Origin: Rhodanobacter sp.
GTDB lineage: Bacteria; Pseudomonadota; Gammaproteobacteria; Xanthomonadales; Rhodanobacteraceae
Length of the DNA stretch: 10,339 bases
Assembly (NCBI GenBank): GCA_026193555.1
Contig: JAPHUU010000306.1
Span: 1-10,339 of the forward strand
Direction of reading: 5' to 3'
Program-made: the position numbers and the translations under genes
Part shown: positions 7,557-10,339 of the stretch, one piece after another
Layout: the number at the start of each line of letters is the position of its first letter
Position numbering within the stretch: position 1 is the stretch's first letter
The notes under the pieces: generated by a model
The model's input: only the letters and a program-made list of their open reading frames with translations
Databases searched by the model: none
What the model was told of the DNA's origin: nothing

Positions 7557-8317
7557 GCGTGCGCTCCGGTCGGCTGTGATTCGCCGATGCCGCGGTAGCC
7601 ATGCTCTTCCAGCTTCAGCGCCAACGACTTGTCGCCACTTTCGACGATGCGGCCGTCGGCCAGCACGTGGACGAAATCCGGCACCACATAATCGAGAAGG
7701 CGCTGGTAATGGGTGATCATCAGGAACGCGCGTTCGGGCGAGCGCAGCATGTTGACGCCCTGCGCCACCTGCTTCAGCGCATCGATGTCCAGACCCGAGT
7801 CGGTCTCGTCGAGAATCGCCAGCTGCGGTTCCAGCACGGCCATCTGGAAAATTTCGTTGCGCTTCTTCTCACCGCCGGAGAAACCCTCGTTGACCGCGCG
7901 ATGCAGCAACTCGTCGGAGATCTGCATCACCTTGAGCTTCTCGCGCACCAGCTTGAGGAACTGCATGGAATCGAGCTCCTTCTCGCCACGCGCCTTGCGC
8001 TGCGCGTTCGCTGCCGCGCGCAGGAAGTAGGTGTTGTTGACGCCGGGGATCTCCACCGGATACTGGAACGCCAGGAACACGCCAGCGGCCGCGCGCGCCT
8101 CCGGTTCCAGCGCCAGCAGGTCGATGCCGTTGTAGGTGACCGTGCCTGCCGTCACCTCGTAGCCGTCGCGCCCCGACAGCACGTTGCCCAGGGTCGACTT
8201 GCCGGCACCGTTCGGCCCCATGATCGCGTGCACCTCGCCCGCGTTGACGGTGAGGCTGAGCCCCTTGAGGATTTCCTTGCCGGCGACGCGGGCGTGCAGA
8301 TTTTCGATTTTCAGCAT
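7553..8317 (-). CDS. sufC: SufC, ABC-type ATPase of the SUF complex
   Basis: SufC is the soluble ATPase that dimerises on SufB and SufD and drives the conformational change needed for cluster assembly. It is related to ABC transporter ATPases but has no membrane partner. All nucleotide-binding elements are visible: Walker A GPNGAGKST (34-42, K40), Q-loop Q85 in AFQYP, signature FSGGEKKR (146-153), Walker B LAILDETDSGLD (166-177) with catalytic E171, and H-loop H203 in ITHYQR. The FSGGEKKRNE and DETDSGLDIDA wording is specific to SufC. At 254 residues it matches the family (about 250). Its ATG lies one base after the stop of the upstream DUF1311 gene and has only a poor ribosome site, so it probably relies on coupled re-initiation. 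Its stop overlaps the sufD start. Confidence 0.96.
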   Translation of the reverse strand: MLKIENLHARVAGKEILKGLSLTVNAGEVHAIMGPNGAGKSTLGNVLSGRDGYEVTAGTVTYNGIDLLALEPEARAAAGVFLAFQYPVEIPGVNNTYFLRAAANAQRKARGEKELDSMQFLKLVREKLKVMQISDELLHRAVNEGFSGGEKKRNEIFQMAVLEPQLAILDETDSGLDIDALKQVAQGVNMLRSPERAFLMITHYQRLLDYVVPDFVHVLADGRIVESGDKSLALKLEEHGYRGIGESQPTGAHA

Positions 8318-8318
8318 G

Positions 8319-8765
8319 TCACTTCAGTTCCATAGAATTCTTGATTGAGCCGGCGCAACTCTCACCTTCCTGAGAACCGTCCAGCCAAGCTTTGAGCTGC
8401 TTGATCCGCTCTTGGGTCAGTTTGGTCTGCGCCTGGCCCACGCACATCGGATAAATCGATCCGTATTGCGTATGGGGATCTTCAGACTTGCCCAACGGAT
8501 ACAGAGCATCGACCTCCGCGTCGCGGAATTTGAGCCACAGTTGCTGCGAGGTCTTGAGCCTCGCAAGGAAGACTGGCTGATCCGAATACCTGGCGAGGAT
8601 CGCCTTCCACACCACATTCAATTCCGCATCCGCCTTGCTGTACTCGTCAGCGGCGCAAGCATTGAGCCCGCCTTGCGTAGCGGACGAGTAGCAATCCGGC
8701 TGCTTCTCGGCTGCCACGGCAATCAACGGCGTCATCATCAACAGCAAAAGAATCCGGCGTTTCAT
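8319..8765 (-). CDS. Secreted LprI-like/DUF1311 protein inserted between sufB and sufC
   Basis: This is a 148-residue exported protein of the LprI-like (DUF1311, PF07007) type. A signal peptide covers residues 1 to about 19 (KRR, then a Leu/Met core, ending AVAA). The mature part shows the family pattern: [19 protein letters not shown] (24-42), [10 protein letters not shown] (48-57), [16 protein letters not shown] (73-88), and [23 protein letters not shown] (102-124). Four cysteines (C25, C37, C108, C137) could form two disulfides. No lipobox cysteine is seen, so it is probably a free periplasmic protein. The frame runs further upstream, but the start is fixed by AAGGAG 7 bases before ATG 8765, which overlaps the sufB TGA by 4 bases. 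Mycobacterial LprI inhibits lysozyme, but most members have no known function, and I assign none here. A periplasmic protein does not fit the cytoplasmic SUF pathway. Hand-counted lines inside it are about 57% GC, against 68% for a sampled sufB line, suggesting later acquisition. Confidence 0.83.
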   Translation of the reverse strand: MKRRILLLLMMTPLIAVAAEKQPDCYSSATQGGLNACAADEYSKADAELNVVWKAILARYSDQPVFLARLKTSQQLWLKFRDAEVDALYPLGKSEDPHTQYGSIYPMCVGQAQTKLTQERIKQLKAWLDGSQEGESCAGSIKNSMELK

Positions 8766-10240
8766 CCCACCGCTCCTTCGAGGGAAACCTCGAGCAGCTT
8801 CTTCGCTTCCACCGCGAACTCCATCGGCAGCTCGCGGAACACCTGCTTGCAGAAGCCGTCGACGATCAACGACACGGCATCCTCCTCGCTGATCCCGCGC
8901 GCACGGCAGTAGAACATCTGGTCGTCGGAGATCTTCGAGGTGGTCGCCTCGTGCTCGACGATCGCCGTCGGGTTCTTCACCTCCATGTACGGGAAGGTGT
9001 GGGCGCCGCACTTCTTGCCGATCAGCAGCGAATCGCACTGGGTATGGTTGCGCGCACCCGCGGCGCCCTTCTCCACCTTGACCAGGCCGCGATAGGTGTT
9101 GGAGCTGCGTCCGGCACTGATGCCCTTGGAGACGATCTTCGACTTGGTGTCCCGGCCGAGGTGGATCATCTTGGTGCCGGTGTCAGCCTGCTGGTAGTGA
9201 TGGGTCAGGGCCACCGAGTAGAACTCGCCGACCGAGCGGTCACCACGCAGCACCACGCTGGGATACTTCCAGGTGACCGCCGAGCCGGTTTCCACCTGGG
9301 TCCAGCTGATTTTCGAATCGTCGCCACGGCAATCGCCACGCTTGGTCACGAAATTGTAGATGCCGCCGACGCCGTTCTCGTCGCCGGGATACCAGTTTTG
9401 CACCGTGGAGTACTTGATCTGCGCCTTTTCCAGCGCGACCAGCTCGACCACGGCCGCGTGCAGTTGGTTCTCGTCGCGGCGGGGTGCGGTGCAGCCTTCC
9501 AGGTAGGACACGTGGCTGCCCTCCTCGGCCACGATCAGGGTACGTTCGAACTGGCCGGTATTCCTTGCGTTGATGCGGAAGTAGGTGGACAGCTCCATCG
9601 GGCAACGCACACCCCTGGGGATGAACACGAAGCTGCCGTCGGAGAACACCGCCGAATTCAGCGCCGCGAAGAAGTTGTCGCCGGTCGGCACCACGCTGCC
9701 AAGGTATTTCTGCACCAGTTCGGGATATTCGCGAATCGCCTCGCTCATCGAGCAGAACAGCACGCCGGCCTCGGCCAGCTGCTTGCGGAAGGTGGTGCCG
9801 ACCGAGACCGAGTCGAATACCGCATCGACCGCGACACCTGCCAGCGCCGCGCGCTCGTGCAGCGGGATGCCGAGTTTTTCGTAGGTTTCCAGCAGCGCTG
9901 GATCGACTTCGGCCAGCGATTTCGGCCCCGCCTTGGGCGCGGCGTAGTAGCTGATCGCCTGATAGTCGATCGGCTCGATCTTCAACTTGGCCCAGTCCGG
10001 CATCGGCATGGTCAACCAGTGCCGATAGGCATCGAGCCGCCATTCGGTCATCCACTCGGGTTCCTGCTTGATCGCGGACAGCTGGCGGATGGTCTCCTCG
10101 TCGAGCCCCGGCGGCAGGCCGGTCATCTCGATCTCGGTGACGAAACCGGCGGCATAGCCGCGACCCAGCGCGGCGGCGACTTCGGCATTGTCGCGCAGCG
10201 CGCCGGCGGTGCTGGTTTCGCTGGTCATGGGATCATTCAT
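8762..10240 (-). CDS. sufB: SufB, Fe-S cluster scaffold subunit of SufBCD
   Basis: SufB is the main scaffold of the SUF system: it accepts persulfide sulfur and, with SufD and SufC, assembles the nascent Fe-S cluster in the cytoplasm. The protein is 492 residues (E. coli 495). It has the N-terminal helical domain, the central beta-helix with SYLEGCTAP (245-253, C250), and the C-terminal core [13 protein letters not shown], then [22 protein letters not shown]402 corresponds to the essential sulfur-accepting Cys405 of E. coli, and H430-E431 in [11 protein letters not shown] match the His433-Glu434 pair at the SufB-SufD interface. GGGAGGG (10251-10257) lies 10 bases before the ATG. It is the first suf structural gene and directly follows the probable Rrf2-type regulator. 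Its stop overlaps the DUF1311 gene rather than sitting next to sufC as usual. Confidence 0.97.
   Translation of the reverse strand: MNDPMTSETSTAGALRDNAEVAAALGRGYAAGFVTEIEMTGLPPGLDEETIRQLSAIKQEPEWMTEWRLDAYRHWLTMPMPDWAKLKIEPIDYQAISYYAAPKAGPKSLAEVDPALLETYEKLGIPLHERAALAGVAVDAVFDSVSVGTTFRKQLAEAGVLFCSMSEAIREYPELVQKYLGSVVPTGDNFFAALNSAVFSDGSFVFIPRGVRCPMELSTYFRINARNTGQFERTLIVAEEGSHVSYLEGCTAPRRDENQLHAAVVELVALEKAQIKYSTVQNWYPGDENGVGGIYNFVTKRGDCRGDDSKISWTQVETGSAVTWKYPSVVLRGDRSVGEFYSVALTHHYQQADTGTKMIHLGRDTKSKIVSKGISAGRSSNTYRGLVKVEKGAAGARNHTQCDSLLIGKKCGAHTFPYMEVKNPTAIVEHEATTSKISDDQMFYCRARGISEEDAVSLIVDGFCKQVFRELPMEFAVEAKKLLEVSLEGAVG
8773..8778 (-). promoter_or_regulatory. Ribosome binding site for the DUF1311 gene, embedded in sufB
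   Basis: The minus strand reads AAGGAG here, with a 7-base spacer to the ATG at 8765. It lies within the last codons of sufB. This strong site fixes the start of the inserted gene and shows that it can initiate on its own as well as by coupling. Confidence 0.7.
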
Positions 10241-10280
10241 TTGATAAGTGCCCTCCCGGTTCTTCTGGCTGCCGGCAATG

Positions 10281-10339
10281 TCATGTCACGGTCACGGGGA
10301 TCCGGCGCGTGGTCGGCGGCTTCAACATGTCGGCCAGAC
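10281..10339 (-). CDS. C-terminal fragment of a gene upstream of sufB, possibly an Rrf2-type SUF regulator
   Basis: A minus-strand frame enters from the right edge and ends at TGA 10281-10283, 40 bases before the sufB start. The visible residues are [18 protein letters not shown]. In many gammaproteobacteria of this kind an Rrf2-family Fe-S sensor (related to IscR) is the gene directly upstream of sufB and represses the operon when clusters are plentiful. LADML resembles the short motif near the C-terminus of such regulators. Only about 19 codons are visible, with none of the winged-helix or cysteine region, so the assignment rests mainly on position. Confidence 0.45.
   Translation of the reverse strand, partial: LADMLKPPTTRRIPVTVT

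Noticed and set aside
8766..9038. Upstream in-frame extension of the DUF1311 protein into sufB
   Set aside because: The extension is Arg-rich out-of-frame sufB sequence. The signal peptide and the AAGGAG site place the start at 8765.

Overview
The window looks like a chromosomal segment of a GC-rich gammaproteobacterium, most likely of the Xanthomonadales/Rhodanobacteraceae kind (Rhodanobacter, Dyella, Luteibacter and relatives). This rests on base composition, on the protein types (SufBCDS with a probable Rrf2-type regulator upstream, a YihG-like acyltransferase, FadL beside a PsrA-like TetR protein), and on a dispersed CCCTCTCCCC/GGGGAGAGGG palindrome that I recall from such genomes. The genus is an inference.

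Layout. Left end, plus strand: the 3' part of a TetR/PsrA-like regulator (1-641), then a FadL-type outer-membrane fatty acid transporter (765-2150) followed by a perfect 18-bp hairpin (2166-2205). The rest lies on the minus strand. A secreted M20-family zinc peptidase (2332-3774) converges on fadL. Upstream of it is a membrane-bound 1-acyl-glycerol-phosphate acyltransferase-like protein (3876-4781). Then comes a SUF iron-sulfur cluster assembly operon read right to left: the probable tail of an Rrf2-type regulator (10281-10339), sufB (8762-10240), a small secreted LprI-like/DUF1311 protein (8319-8765), sufC (7553-8317), sufD (6249-7556) and sufS (4915-6159).

How the genes work together. SufS takes sulfur from cysteine as a persulfide, and the SufB-SufC2-SufD scaffold builds the Fe-S cluster using ATP bound by SufC. 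The left part concerns the envelope and lipids: fatty acid uptake (FadL) under a probable acyl-responsive regulator, and phospholipid acylation.

The most unusual point is the extra gene inside the suf operon. A periplasm-directed, four-cysteine DUF1311 protein sits between sufB and sufC, overlapping sufB by 4 bases and ending 1 base before sufC, and it has lower GC than its neighbours. A second oddity is a palindromic repeat in the sufD-sufS junction, through which the sufS frame stays open, making the sufS start ambiguous. I found no RNA genes, insertion sequences, CRISPR arrays or attachment sites. No gene-free stretch exceeds 300 bases. The window is mostly ordinary core-genome content.
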